Source: Parafannyhessea sp902761955 (lineage in GTDB: Bacteria; Actinomycetota; Coriobacteriia; Coriobacteriales; Atopobiaceae). From it: DNA of 44,200 nt. Position 1 is the first letter of the stretch, and each line of letters starts with the position of its first letter. This document shows positions 1 through 8,453 of this stretch, piece by piece. Location of the stretch: assembly GCA_902761955.1 (NCBI GenBank), contig CACWMM010000007.1, positions 1-44,200 of the forward strand. Direction: 5' to 3'. The notes below the pieces were generated by a model. The model was not told the DNA's origin. It did not search any database and saw only the letters and a list, made by a program, of their open reading frames with translations. The translations under genes were made by a program, and so were the position numbers.

Positions 1-118
1 CGGAGCCGCCAGCGGCGTTAGTGTTGGCACATAGCACGTTACACCGCAGTGCGTGGTCTAGGCACTACGTACGATTTCCGGCTAGATGGCCCGACGTGCA
101 ACTTCGTGTGAATGGGAC

Positions 119-146
119 GGTCCTCAAGCGACGTCGCTTGAGGACC
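119..146. repeat. Perfect 28-bp palindrome, copy 1 of a repeated palindrome
   Basis: The 28 bases are their own reverse complement. The central 20 bases, CTCAAGCGACGTCGCTTGAG, recur exactly at 302-321, with centres 179 bp apart. There is no loop and no T-tract after it, so it does not look like an ordinary terminator; it could be a protein-binding site or an end of a small mobile element. Confidence 0.85.
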
Positions 147-163
147 ACTACAGTGCCGAAGGC

Positions 164-293
164 TGCGTCGATAGGGGGGTCGAAGCGCCCTTCCGAGGTC
201 GCGATAGCCAATCGCGAGCGTAAAACGCTATTGCTCGGGAACGAGCGCCGCAGACGCGAACCGACGACATCTGGCCTTCCGCGTCTCGACGCA
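164..293. other. Hairpin-dense element between two palindromes (possible structured RNA)
   Basis: An outer pairing TGCGTCGA (164-171) with TCGACGCA (286-293) encloses several perfect short hairpins: TCGCGAT/ATCGCGA (199-217), GCG/CGC around TAAAA (218-228), GCTCG-GGAA-CGAGC (233-246, a GNRA-type loop) and GACGCG/CGCGTC (253-258 with 280-285). No open frame here looks like a protein. Whether it is transcribed, and on which strand, cannot be seen. It may be a structured RNA, a MITE-like remnant, or chance folding of GC-rich DNA. Confidence 0.35.
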
Positions 294-301
294 AGGCAAC
301 C

Positions 302-321
302 CTCAAGCGACGTCGCTTGAG
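302..321. repeat. Perfect 20-bp palindrome, copy 2
   Basis: CTCAAGCGACGTCGCTTGAG, identical to the core of the palindrome at 119-146; the flanking bases differ, so only the 20-bp core is shared. Confidence 0.85.
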
Positions 322-397
322 AAACCCAAAAGCTTCAAAAGTGAAATGGGAGACGTTCGTACCGCTGAGCGCGCCCCATGTACCCGCAACACGTGGT

Positions 398-465
398 CCA
401 GTTTTCGCGACATTGCTGCCGGTGGACTCCTTTGGCCTCCCTGAAATTCAACATCGGCCGTGTGC
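398..465 (+). repeat. Imperfect 68-bp direct repeat, copy A (pairs with 2023-2090)
   Basis: Aligned without gaps to the leader of the lipoprotein gene (2023-2090), 48 of 68 positions agree by my count, including the blocks TGCTGCC and AACATCGG. The remaining gene-free sequence from 1 to 626 shows no gene, tRNA or other feature that I can support beyond the palindromes and hairpins listed. Confidence 0.55.
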
Positions 466-589
466 TGGCGCTCGGTCGAGCGCAAGGGCGGGAAAGGTGC
501 CAAACGCAATGAGCGCCGACGCATGGTGCGCGGCAACGTGCTGGGCAGTTGATGCGGTCCTGCAAACTGGAGCAAGGCGCAACCAACTA

Positions 590-629
590 CATGTCAAAAC
601 CTCACCAGATATGGTAAGGTTTTGACATG
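590..629 (+). promoter_or_regulatory. 17-bp inverted repeat over the abiEi start codon, candidate AbiEi operator
   Basis: CATGTCAAAACCTCACC (590-606) faces GGTAAGGTTTTGACATG (613-629) across the 6-base spacer AGATAT, with one mismatch. The right arm ends with the ATG of the antitoxin gene. -10-like hexamers TATGGT (610-615) and TAAGGT (615-620) lie inside it. AbiEi antitoxins of characterised AbiE systems repress their own operon by binding inverted repeats, so this is the expected autoregulation site; that function is inference. Confidence 0.7.
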
Positions 630-1187
630 ACACACTACGAGCAGCTCTATAGCATTGCGGCCGATAACTACGGCATAGTGACTTCCGCGCAGGCCAAGGG
701 CATGGGCATCTCCGACAAGGAGATGTCTGCCATTGCGGCGCGCGGAAGGATTCGACGTCTAGGGCGAGGCGTCTATAAGATTGTCGACTACATTCCGGTC
801 GAGAACGATCCATATGCAGAAGCAGTCGCCCTTGTCGGGGATGGAGCTTACCTTTATGGCGAATCCGTCCTGGGACTGCTGCGCCTGATGCCTACGAACC
901 CTACACGCATTTTTATAGCGTCCCCCAAGCGCGTTCGGCGGCATCTTCCGGGAAACATACGCCTGAAGCGCGCTCCCTCGGGCCAGGTACCAACGGAGTA
1001 TGATGGTGTGCCTTCTCAAACCGTCGCCGATGCAATCAAGTCTTGCGTGGGCTGCGTGATGGGCGAGAGGCTCTGCGATGCAATCGAAGAGGCGGCACGA
1101 CAGGGCTTCTTGGACAAAGCGGAAAAGGATGATCTCACGGGGGTGGCGTATGGTCTCGAAGAAGCCGAACAGCGTCAGAAACCTTGA
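627..1187 (+). CDS. AbiEi-type antitoxin (type IV toxin-antitoxin system)
   Basis: This 186-residue protein has the layout of AbiEi antitoxins. An N-terminal winged-helix part (about residues 1-60) includes a segment in which a putative HTH is followed by RIRRLGRGVYKI, the usual 'G-x-Y' wing. The C-terminal part holds the 'DGVPSQTVADAI' stretch seen in AbiEi C-terminal domains. In characterised systems it represses the operon and counteracts the AbiEii nucleotidyltransferase without direct protein complex formation (type IV). The start at 627 lies at the end of a large inverted repeat. AAGG seven bases upstream is a weak ribosome site, and a leaderless mRNA is also possible. It overlaps the toxin gene by 38 bp. 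Base composition is less GC-rich than in the neighbours, suggesting transfer. Family assignment is by recognisable motifs only. Confidence 0.8.
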   Translation: MTHYEQLYSIAADNYGIVTSAQAKGMGISDKEMSAIAARGRIRRLGRGVYKIVDYIPVENDPYAEAVALVGDGAYLYGESVLGLLRLMPTNPTRIFIASPKRVRRHLPGNIRLKRAPSGQVPTEYDGVPSQTVADAIKSCVGCVMGERLCDAIEEAARQGFLDKAEKDDLTGVAYGLEEAEQRQKP

Positions 1188-1980
1188 TAACTCAATCAGA
1201 AGAATTGCCGGTCAGGCGAACTATATGGCGGCAAGGACGCTTGTTTCTAACGCAATGGTCGGCAGCATGCTTCCCTCCGGGGTCGTAAAGGGAGGCACGT
1301 CAATCAAGCTTAGGTTTGGCAGTCTTGCCACACGCTACACGACCGATCTAGACGCCGCTAGAGTTGACTCGATTGATGAGTTTCGCAACCAGCTTTCCGC
1401 GAGGCTCCGTGATGGTTGGGAGGGTTTTGGAGGGCGGGTAGTCACGGGAAGGCAGGCTCGGCCAAAGGGCGTACCGAGCCAGTACGTGATGCAGCCTTTT
1501 GAAGTGAAGCTCTCCTACCTTGATAAACCGTGGTGCACTGTGCTGCTTGAGGTCGGACACGACGAGATTGGCGACGCCGACGAGCCAGAAATGGTTGAGC
1601 CTAAGGAGGCCAACCGCCTTTTGGAATCCATGGGATTCCCTGCCCTTGGCCCCGTTCCTGTTATGCCGCTTGACTACCAAATAGCGCAGAAGCTGCATGG
1701 CGTAAGTGCTCCTGGAAGCACCAGAGCACACGATTTAATCGACTTGCAGGTAATTGTAGGCAACGCATCCGATCAGATAGATTGGCATCGCGTTAGACGT
1801 ATTTGTGAACGGTTATTTGCATACCGCAAGCAGCAAGCATGGCCGCCTACAGTTGCTCCGGAACAGAGCTGGGAAACGCTCTATGCCGACCAACTCTTGC
1901 CTGAACCCGTGAAGCAGACGGCTAGCGAAGCGGTCGAATGGGTGAACGACCTTATTGGTTCGATCGCATCCGCCTCATAG
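1150..1980 (+). CDS. AbiEii/AbiGii-family nucleotidyltransferase toxin
   Basis: The 276-residue product has the AbiEii toxin signature: KGGTSIKLRFG at about residues 47-57, then TDLD at 65-68 (the nucleotide-transferase G-[ST] and DxD motifs), and further on a 'QIAQKLHG...STRAHDLIDL' block (about residues 178-200), the usual C-terminal catalytic segment. The family transfers nucleotides to RNA such as tRNA acceptor ends and arrests growth; AbiE was first found as a phage abortive-infection system. I chose ATG 1150 because GGGGGTGG precedes it and homologous domains begin there. ATG 1129, preceded by GGAAAAGG, is an alternative, and an in-frame ATG at 1078 has little support. The gene overlaps the antitoxin gene, as expected for one bicistronic mRNA, and shares its less GC-rich composition. 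All motif residues are intact, so the toxin is probably functional. Confidence 0.82.
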   Translation: MVSKKPNSVRNLDNSIRRIAGQANYMAARTLVSNAMVGSMLPSGVVKGGTSIKLRFGSLATRYTTDLDAARVDSIDEFRNQLSARLRDGWEGFGGRVVTGRQARPKGVPSQYVMQPFEVKLSYLDKPWCTVLLEVGHDEIGDADEPEMVEPKEANRLLESMGFPALGPVPVMPLDYQIAQKLHGVSAPGSTRAHDLIDLQVIVGNASDQIDWHRVRRICERLFAYRKQQAWPPTVAPEQSWETLYADQLLPEPVKQTASEAVEWVNDLIGSIASAS

Positions 1981-2022
1981 GCAAATACGACCGGCTAATG
2001 ACTCGATCCCCAACCCAAGAAA

Positions 2023-2090
2023 CCAATTTGCCCGACTCTGCTGCCAGCAGAGGACTTTGCTCTTCCCGAAACCTAACATCGGTCGTGCGC
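2023..2090 (+). repeat. Imperfect 68-bp direct repeat, copy B, in the lipoprotein leader
   Basis: This is the partner of 398-465 (48/68 identical, ungapped, counted by eye; many differences are C/T transitions). It lies about 85-150 bp upstream of the lipoprotein start, so it may carry that gene's promoter or leader. Confidence 0.55.
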
Positions 2091-2173
2091 GCAGGTGCGC
2101 GTGCCTGACGCGCGGCTTGGCGCAAGCCACGGCGCAGTGCAAACACGAACGAGTTCGGGACGAGGAGAAGAAC

Positions 2174-2692
2174 ATGAGAATCAACAAGGCGATCATTGGT
2201 GCTTGTGCGGCGTCCGGCGCGCTCGTGCTTGCGCTGGCAGGGTGCGGGTCGGGCGGCTCTTCCTCTGGCTCCAAGTCGTCGGACGACTCCTCCTCTGCAA
2301 AGCAGGAGCAGACCGCCAAGAAGGCGGATCCCAAGAAGGAGGCCTCCGTCAAGGTGACGATCGACGGTGCGCAGATGGCGACCGACTACGATGGCAACCC
2401 CTGCGTCGTCGTCAACTACACGTTCACGAACGTGTCGAACAAGGATGCTCAGTCGTTCACGTCCTCCACGTACACCGAGGTCTACCAAAACGGAGTCCAG
2501 TGCGACACGGCCGTGACCGATGCGGCGGATGGCAACTCGCTGATCACCAACGTCCAGGCGGGGCATTCCGTCCAGGTGCAGGAGGCCTACAGCGTGAAGG
2601 ACACGTCGGACATCGAGGTCAAGGTGTACGCGGTCGAGAACATATTCGACGGCAAGACGCCCCTGGCAGAGCAGAAGATCAGTCTCTCGTAG
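2174..2692 (+). CDS. DUF5067-like secreted lipoprotein
   Basis: The product has 172 residues. A lipoprotein signal peptide (MRINKAI start, hydrophobic core, lipobox LAGC with the lipidated Cys at residue 24) is followed by a Ser/Asp-rich linker (25-55). The folded domain, from about residue 57, contains 'MATDYDGNPCVVVNYTFTNVSNKDAQSF', a pattern typical of DUF5067-type immunoglobulin-like domains of Gram-positive lipoproteins. The function of that family is unknown to me; the protein should be anchored on the outer face of the membrane. The start at ATG 2174 is set by the signal peptide and by GAGGAGAAG just upstream; the frame is open much further 5' but that part is not signal-like. A small membrane-protein gene follows after 36 bp and may be co-transcribed. 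Confidence 0.75.
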   Translation: MRINKAIIGACAASGALVLALAGCGSGGSSSGSKSSDDSSSAKQEQTAKKADPKKEASVKVTIDGAQMATDYDGNPCVVVNYTFTNVSNKDAQSFTSSTYTEVYQNGVQCDTAVTDAADGNSLITNVQAGHSVQVQEAYSVKDTSDIEVKVYAVENIFDGKTPLAEQKISLS

Positions 2693-2728
2693 GGCAGTTA
2701 GCAGGAACGTGAAAGGCAGGCTTTACTC

Positions 2729-3085
2729 GTGAAACGCAACAAGCTCCTCTTGGTCGCACTCATCCTAGGCGCGGCATACGTGGTCTACAGCCTCTGGTAC
2801 TGGTTTGGAGGCGGCGCGGCAGGGTCCGTGGGTGCTGACTCCGCGTCCCAGGTGGGCGCTGGCCTTGCGACCATGCTCGTGACGCCCCACCTTGTCCTTA
2901 CCATGGTCGCGGTCGTGTTCAACGCGCTGGCGTTCTTCATGGGCAAGCGGGCCTTCGCGCTTGTGGCGGGGATTCTCTACGCAGTCGCGATGGTACTCTT
3001 CCTTGCATACTTCTTCTTCGTGCTGGTTCAGATGATTCTGTGCTTCGTTGCGTACGCGAAGATGCCAAAGAAGGGTGACGCATAG
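2729..3085 (+). CDS. Small integral membrane protein, unknown function
   Basis: The 118-residue product starts at a GTG preceded by AAGGCAGG. Hydropathy by eye gives three or four membrane segments: about residues 5-26, 48-68 and 73-105 (the last long enough for two). It ends with a short basic tail (AKMPKKGDA). No enzymatic motif is visible and I do not recognise a family. Its place directly after the lipoprotein gene suggests a two-gene unit. The gene ends in front of a strong hairpin at 3131-3178. Confidence 0.65.
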   Translation: MKRNKLLLVALILGAAYVVYSLWYWFGGGAAGSVGADSASQVGAGLATMLVTPHLVLTMVAVVFNALAFFMGKRAFALVAGILYAVAMVLFLAYFFFVLVQMILCFVAYAKMPKKGDA

Positions 3086-3130
3086 CACGCAGACCCGACG
3101 TTCGGACAGGCTTTCAATCAAGTAAACAAC

Positions 3131-3178
3131 GCAGACGAGAAGGACTGGCGGCCACGGTCGCTGGTCCTTCTCGCCTGC
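3131..3178. terminator. Bidirectional terminator-like hairpin between convergent genes
   Basis: GCAGACGAGAAGGAC (3131-3145) pairs with GTCCTTCTCGCCTGC (3164-3178) with one mismatch in 15. It lies between a gene ending at 3085 and one ending at 3233 on the other strand, where a shared terminator is expected. No clear T-tract follows. One arm carries the GGCGAGAAGGAC variant of the dispersed motif described in the findings. Confidence 0.6.
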
Positions 3179-3232
3179 TGGCGTACCTGTCTCGCGAATG
3201 CCTTGCGCCACCCGCTAGACGGCGGCCCTGCG

Positions 3233-3802
3233 CTACCCCAGGATGCAGTGCTGGAACGCGCCGTCCACGTAGAGCCCAAAGCTGTGCGAGCCGTCCTTGG
3301 GGATGCCCACGCTGCCGGGGTTGAAGCACCACACGGCGGGGTTCGCCTCGCTTTGCTGGTTTATTTTCTTATGCGTGTGGCCATAGACCATCGCCGCGCC
3401 GGCCGGCAGCGTGGGCATGTGGTCCACGGAGTTGTGGATGCCCGGCCCCCACACGTGGCCGTGCGTGAGGAACAGCTCGCGCCCCGCGCCCGCCGCGTGC
3501 GGGTTTGGCGCCTGGGGGTCCCACAGCACGTCGTAGTCGGCCATGCAGGGGAAGTCCAGCACCATCTGGTCGACCTCCGCCTCGCAGTTGCCCCGCACGC
3601 AGATGACGCGGTCCGCGATGCCGTTCAGCATCGCGACGACCTCCTTCGGGGCGTAGTCCGCCGGGAGGTCGTTGCGGGGCCCGTGGTACAGGAGGTCACC
3701 CAGAAGGACGACGCGGTCCGGCTGCTCGGCGTCGATGGCGTCCATGAGCCGCGCGCACCACTGGGCCGCGCCATGGATGTCGGACGCAATCAGGAGCTTC
3801 AT
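3233..3802 (-). CDS. yfcE: YfcE/MJ0936-type metallophosphodiesterase
   Basis: The 189-residue product shows all five motifs of small calcineurin-like phosphoesterases: SDIHG with metal ligands D8 and H10, LLGD with D36, RGNCE (N72), LTHGH and VYGHTH. YfcE-type enzymes hydrolyse phosphodiesters with Mn2+; the physiological substrate is not settled. The length is normal for the family. The start at 3802 is supported by GGAG at a good distance and by the family N-terminus MKLLIASDIHG; the upstream open frame does not resemble a protein domain. The gene is transcribed alone, convergent with the membrane-protein gene and divergent from dnaK, with hairpins in its leader (3856-3943). RGNCE in place of the usual RGNCD is a mild variation. 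Confidence 0.85.
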   Translation of the reverse strand: MKLLIASDIHGAAQWCARLMDAIDAEQPDRVVLLGDLLYHGPRNDLPADYAPKEVVAMLNGIADRVICVRGNCEAEVDQMVLDFPCMADYDVLWDPQAPNPHAAGAGRELFLTHGHVWGPGIHNSVDHMPTLPAGAAMVYGHTHKKINQQSEANPAVWCFNPGSVGIPKDGSHSFGLYVDGAFQHCILG

Positions 3803-3855
3803 GATCTTCTCCACTTCCGTGGCCTCCACAGGGGCGCCACATGAGGTTTTGGCTT

Positions 3856-3943
3856 GGGACCGATGGTCCCACTTGGGGGCACCTGCGGTCAAACAGTGGC
3901 ATCTACCTGCGTAGATGTCGCGGGGCGAGAAACGCCGTCCCCG
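3856..3943. other. Three consecutive hairpins in the yfcE-dnaK intergenic region
   Basis: GGGACC-GAT-GGTCCC (3856-3870), CATCTAC-CTGC-GTAGATG (3900-3917) and CGGGG...CCCCG with an inner GCG-AGAAA-CGC (3921-3943). They lie in the 303-bp space between the divergent yfcE and dnaK genes and would be in the yfcE leader if that mRNA starts near dnaK. They match no riboswitch that I recognise. They may be a REP-like intergenic repeat; only one copy is in this window. Confidence 0.45.
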
Positions 3944-3973
3944 TGCTCGAACCCTATAGCGCATATTTCAAAA

Positions 3974-3998
3974 AATCTAATGTGTGAGGACTTAGATT
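3974..3998. promoter_or_regulatory. Heat-shock operator candidate upstream of dnaK
   Basis: AATCTAA (3974-3980), 11 bases, TTAGATT (3992-3998): a perfect 7-bp inverted repeat. The same arrangement occurs upstream of clpB (13450-13474) and hsp20 (18966-18990) and at no other place I found. A -10-like TATAGA follows at 4002-4007. It is the likely HspR site for this operon, but it differs from the HAIR consensus CTTGAGT-N7-ACTCAAG. Confidence 0.7.
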
Positions 3999-4016
3999 AT
4001 GTATAGAATCAAAACG

Positions 4017-4030
4017 CATGGGAACAATGA
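4017..4030 (+). promoter_or_regulatory. Start-site motif CATGGGAACAATGA shared with clpB
   Basis: This lies 18 bases after the end of the operator repeat. The clpB upstream region has CATGGGGAACAATGA at exactly the same 18-base distance (13493-13507). It would lie at or just after the transcription start implied by TATAGA. Function unknown. Confidence 0.55.
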
Positions 4031-4105
4031 GGATTGTACAACGCGGATAGAACGTCCCGAAGCCGGCGCGGCCGGTCGTTGGGAGACAGGGAAAGGAACT
4101 ACACC

Positions 4106-6013
<1,908 letters not shown>

Positions 6014-6046
6014 GCTCGTCGCGTTGAGCGAACAATAGCTATCCGA

Positions 6047-6068
6047 GGGGCGGTCTGAGGGCCGCCCC
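6047..6068 (+). terminator. Hairpin between dnaK and grpE (attenuator or processing site)
   Basis: GGGGCGG (6047-6053) and CCGCCCC (6062-6068) pair around an 8-base loop; TTGGGGG follows instead of a T-tract. It is probably not a full terminator since grpE, dnaJ and hspR follow with no new promoter that I can see. It would help keep DnaK more abundant than its co-chaperones. Confidence 0.55.
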
Positions 6069-6094
6069 TTGGGGGATTCCCGAAGGAGGGTGAC

Positions 6095-6868
6095 GTGAAG
6101 GTGCCAGTCGAGGACGCGGAGGAGAAGAACAAATCCACTGAGGCCCAGGCCGCGCCGGAAGCGAAGGCGACGGACGAGCTGGATCCCGAGGAGGAGGCGG
6201 CTCGCGTGGAGGCTGCGAAGCGTGCGGGCGAGGCCGCTGCCGCCGAGGACTTCAAGGCGGACGCAAGCAAGGTGCGCGCGGAGCGCGACGAGCTGCAGAA
6301 GCAGCTCGAGGAGGCCGCTGCTGACGTCGAGGCCGCGAAGAAGCAGGCCGCGGACGCAAGCGAGCGCCTGGTGCGCCTGCAGGCGGACTGGGACAACTAT
6401 CGCAGGCGCACGGCCCAGGAGCGCCTGGACGAGCGCGAGCGCGCTGCCGAGAAGCTCGTGGTGAACCTGCTGCCGGTCTTGGACGACATGGAGCGCGCGT
6501 CCGAGCACGCCGCGAAGAACGACGCGGACAACGAGAGCCTGATGCAGTTTGTGGACGGCGTGAACGCGGTACACGACAAGATGCTCTCTGTCCTGGCGAA
6601 GGAGGGCGTCGAGGTGATCGACCCCGTGGGCGAGCCGTTTGACCCGTTGATCCACCAGGCGGTGGGACGCGAGGAGAACAAGGACGCCTACGACGAGACC
6701 GTGGCCCAGGTGTACCAGAAGGGCTACTCCATGGGTGGCAAGGTCATCAGGAACGCTATGGTGACGGTGACCTTTGGCGGGCCGAAGAGGCCGGCTCCCA
6801 AGGCGGAGGACGACTCCGAGGCCGAGGGCGGCGCGAAGGACCCCGGCAAGGCCGCCGACGCCGAGTAA
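6095..6868 (+). CDS. grpE: Nucleotide exchange factor GrpE
   Basis: GrpE releases ADP from DnaK. The 257-residue product starts at GTG 6095, seven bases after an AAGGAGGG ribosome site. An acidic Ala/Glu-rich N-terminal region and long coiled coil (about residues 1-105) lead into the signature 'RLQADWDNYRRR', then 'EPFDPLIHQAV' and 'KGYSMGGKVIRNAMVTVT' of the beta domain. It is somewhat longer than typical GrpE (180-220 residues) because of the N-terminal extension and a charged tail after residue 230. It is the second gene of the operon; dnaJ follows after 73 bp. Confidence 0.96.
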   Translation: MKVPVEDAEEKNKSTEAQAAPEAKATDELDPEEEAARVEAAKRAGEAAAAEDFKADASKVRAERDELQKQLEEAAADVEAAKKQAADASERLVRLQADWDNYRRRTAQERLDERERAAEKLVVNLLPVLDDMERASEHAAKNDADNESLMQFVDGVNAVHDKMLSVLAKEGVEVIDPVGEPFDPLIHQAVGREENKDAYDETVAQVYQKGYSMGGKVIRNAMVTVTFGGPKRPAPKAEDDSEAEGGAKDPGKAADAE

Positions 6869-6941
6869 CAAGGTAAGTTGACCAACGCGCCCGGGCCCAG
6901 CAGGTTCGGGCGCGGCTATTTGGAAGGAGGCGTTAGCTCGC

Positions 6942-7916
6942 ATGACGGACAAGAGGAACTACTACGACATCCTTGGCGTGAAGCGCGACGCCGACGCCGA
7001 CGAGATCAGGAAGGCCTTCCGCAAGCTGGCCGTGAAGTACCATCCGGACGCGGGCGGCGACGCGCAGAAGTTCAAGGAGATCAGCGAGGCGTACACGACG
7101 CTCTCCGACCCCCAAAAGCGCAAGGAGTACGACCAGCTGCTGATGTTCGGCGGCATCCCCGGCGCGGACTTTGGCGGCTCGGGCGGACGCAACCGCACGT
7201 ACACGTACACGACGGGCGCGAACGGCGCCGACTGGTCCGAGATATTCGACAACATCAGGAACGGCGACGGCGCGTTTGGCGGGTTCGACTTCTCGTCCAT
7301 CTTTGGCGGGGCGGGAGGCCCGGGCGCAGCGCGGTCGAACAGGCCCGTCAAGGGCGGCGACCTCACCATGTCCATCGACATCTCCGCGGAGGAGGCGTTT
7401 GCCGGCGCGCAGCGCAAGGTGTCGTACACGATACCCTCCACGGGCGAGCGCCAGTCGCTTACCGTGAAGGTGCCGGCCGGCGCCGTGGACGGGGGCAAGC
7501 TCCGCTATCGCGGGCGTGGCGAGTACGGCATGAACGGCGGCGCGCGCGGCGACCTTGTGGTGACGACGAACGTGGCCGAGCACCCGCTGTTCAAGCGTGA
7601 CGGTGCCGACGTGCGCATGGAGGTGCCCATCAGCGTGTTCGAGGCGGCGCTCGGCGCCCAGGTGGACGTCCCGACGCCGGACGGGCACGAGGTCAGGCTG
7701 AAGGTTCCCGCGGGCACCCAGGACGGCAAGACGTTCCGGTTCAGGGACCTTGGCGCCCCGGACGTGAAGCACAAGGGGAGCCGTGGCGCGATGTACGTGA
7801 CGGTGAAAGTCGTGGTGCCTACGCACCTCTCGCCCAAGGAGAGGGAGTCGCTGCAGGTCATGAGGGATAATGACAAGCGCGACTACCGAAAGGACGTGGA
7901 ACGCTATGGCGCGTAG
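6942..7916 (+). CDS. DnaJ-family co-chaperone without zinc finger (class B / CbpA-like)
   Basis: The 324-residue product has an N-terminal J-domain with the HPD motif at residues 34-36, a Gly/Phe-rich stretch (about 70-125, 'GGFDFSSIFGGAGG'), then two beta-sandwich client-binding domains ('KVPAGAVDGGKLRYRGRGEYG', 'KVPAGTQDGKTFRFRDLGAP'). The four CxxCxGxG repeats of class A DnaJ are missing altogether, so this is a class B protein, although it holds the dnaJ position of the operon. It stimulates DnaK ATP hydrolysis. ATG 6942 follows GGAAGGAGG at 11 bases. The 3' end overlaps hspR by 11 bp, so the two are translationally coupled. A class A DnaJ may exist elsewhere in the genome; that cannot be seen here. 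Confidence 0.93.
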   Translation: MTDKRNYYDILGVKRDADADEIRKAFRKLAVKYHPDAGGDAQKFKEISEAYTTLSDPQKRKEYDQLLMFGGIPGADFGGSGGRNRTYTYTTGANGADWSEIFDNIRNGDGAFGGFDFSSIFGGAGGPGAARSNRPVKGGDLTMSIDISAEEAFAGAQRKVSYTIPSTGERQSLTVKVPAGAVDGGKLRYRGRGEYGMNGGARGDLVVTTNVAEHPLFKRDGADVRMEVPISVFEAALGAQVDVPTPDGHEVRLKVPAGTQDGKTFRFRDLGAPDVKHKGSRGAMYVTVKVVVPTHLSPKERESLQVMRDNDKRDYRKDVERYGA

Positions 7917-8334
7917 GGACGAGGACGACAAGAGCAAGCCACTGTACATGATCAGCGTGGCGGCGGAGCTGACGGGCATGCACCCGCAGACCCTGCGCGT
8001 GTACGAGCAGAAGGGCCTGGTGACGCCCGGGCGCTCGCGCGGCAACACGCGCCTGTACTCGCAGGGCGACATCGAGCGACTGAACCTCATCAGCAAGCTG
8101 ACGGACGAGGGCATCAACCTCGCCGGCGTGGTGAGGATCCTGGACATGCGCGAGCGCGCCATGGAGCGCGACAAGGAGATAGACCGCCTGCGCCGCCGCG
8201 TGCGCGAGCTTGAGGACGAGGTCCACGAGCTGCGCATGAGGGAGAAGATCACCGCCCTCGCACGCTACGACGGCGCGGGACCGGAGCAGGTCATGCGTGG
8301 GCTGCTCTCGAACGGCAAGGACCGCGGCGTCTGA
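7906..8334 (+). CDS. hspR: HspR, MerR-family heat-shock repressor
   Basis: The 142-residue product has a MerR-type winged helix: 'YMISVAAELTGMHPQTLRVYEQKGLVTPGRSRGNTRLYSQGD' spans about residues 14-55, with the HspR-typical RxYxxxGLxxPxRxxGxxRxY. A coiled coil rich in Arg/Glu follows (about 75-115). In other actinobacteria HspR uses DnaK as co-repressor and binds inverted repeats at the dnaK and clpB promoters. Placement as last gene of the dnaK operon makes this autoregulated. The start at ATG 7906 lies within the last codons of dnaJ; AAAGGA is just upstream. The likely local targets are the three AATCTAA-N11-TTAGATT sites in this window. Confidence 0.93.
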   Translation: MARRDEDDKSKPLYMISVAAELTGMHPQTLRVYEQKGLVTPGRSRGNTRLYSQGDIERLNLISKLTDEGINLAGVVRILDMRERAMERDKEIDRLRRRVRELEDEVHELRMREKITALARYDGAGPEQVMRGLLSNGKDRGV

Positions 8335-8358
8335 GGCTGGGTCGCCGGCGCGTGGCAG

Positions 8359-8371
8359 GCTCTTCTCGCCC
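8359..8371 (-). repeat. Dispersed motif GGGCGAGAAGAGC (hspR-hisC gap)
   Basis: Reads GCTCTTCTCGCCC on the + strand. One of ten copies of GGCGAGAAGARC. It abuts the 14-bp palindrome CGCCCGCGCGGGCG, which starts at 8367. Confidence 0.75.
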
Positions 8372-8413
8372 GCGCGGGCGTTTGTCGCTAGCTACAAAAA
8401 CTGGGTTTTACCT

Positions 8414-8453
8414 GGGCGCCCCTTCCCCGTACCTTTGTGTGGGGAAGAGGCGC
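8414..8453. other. Long hairpin in the hspR-hisC gap
   Basis: GGCGCC and TTCCCC in the left part pair with GGGGAA and GGCGCC in the right part around a 12-base loop. It could end the hspR operon transcript, but only TT follows; it could alternatively be in the hisC leader. I see no T-box sequence (no GGGTGGNACC) near it. Confidence 0.45.

Noticed and set aside
123..142. Palindrome read as an HspR HAIR element because of CTTGAG/CTCAAG
   Set aside because: The half-sites are in the reverse order and spaced by 8, and no heat-shock gene is adjacent.
21..625. Several open frames of about 80-120 codons before abiEi
   Set aside because: They overlap each other on both strands, have no ribosome sites, no recognisable motif and run through the palindromes; more likely non-coding DNA.
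1..2173. Integrated genomic island with tRNA attachment site
   Set aside because: No tRNA gene, integrase or perfect end repeats are visible; only less GC-rich composition and an imperfect 68-bp duplication.
4020..4060. GGGAAC in the dnaK and clpB leaders as the -35 box of an extracytoplasmic sigma factor
   Set aside because: No GTT/GTC -10 element lies 16-20 bases downstream at either gene.
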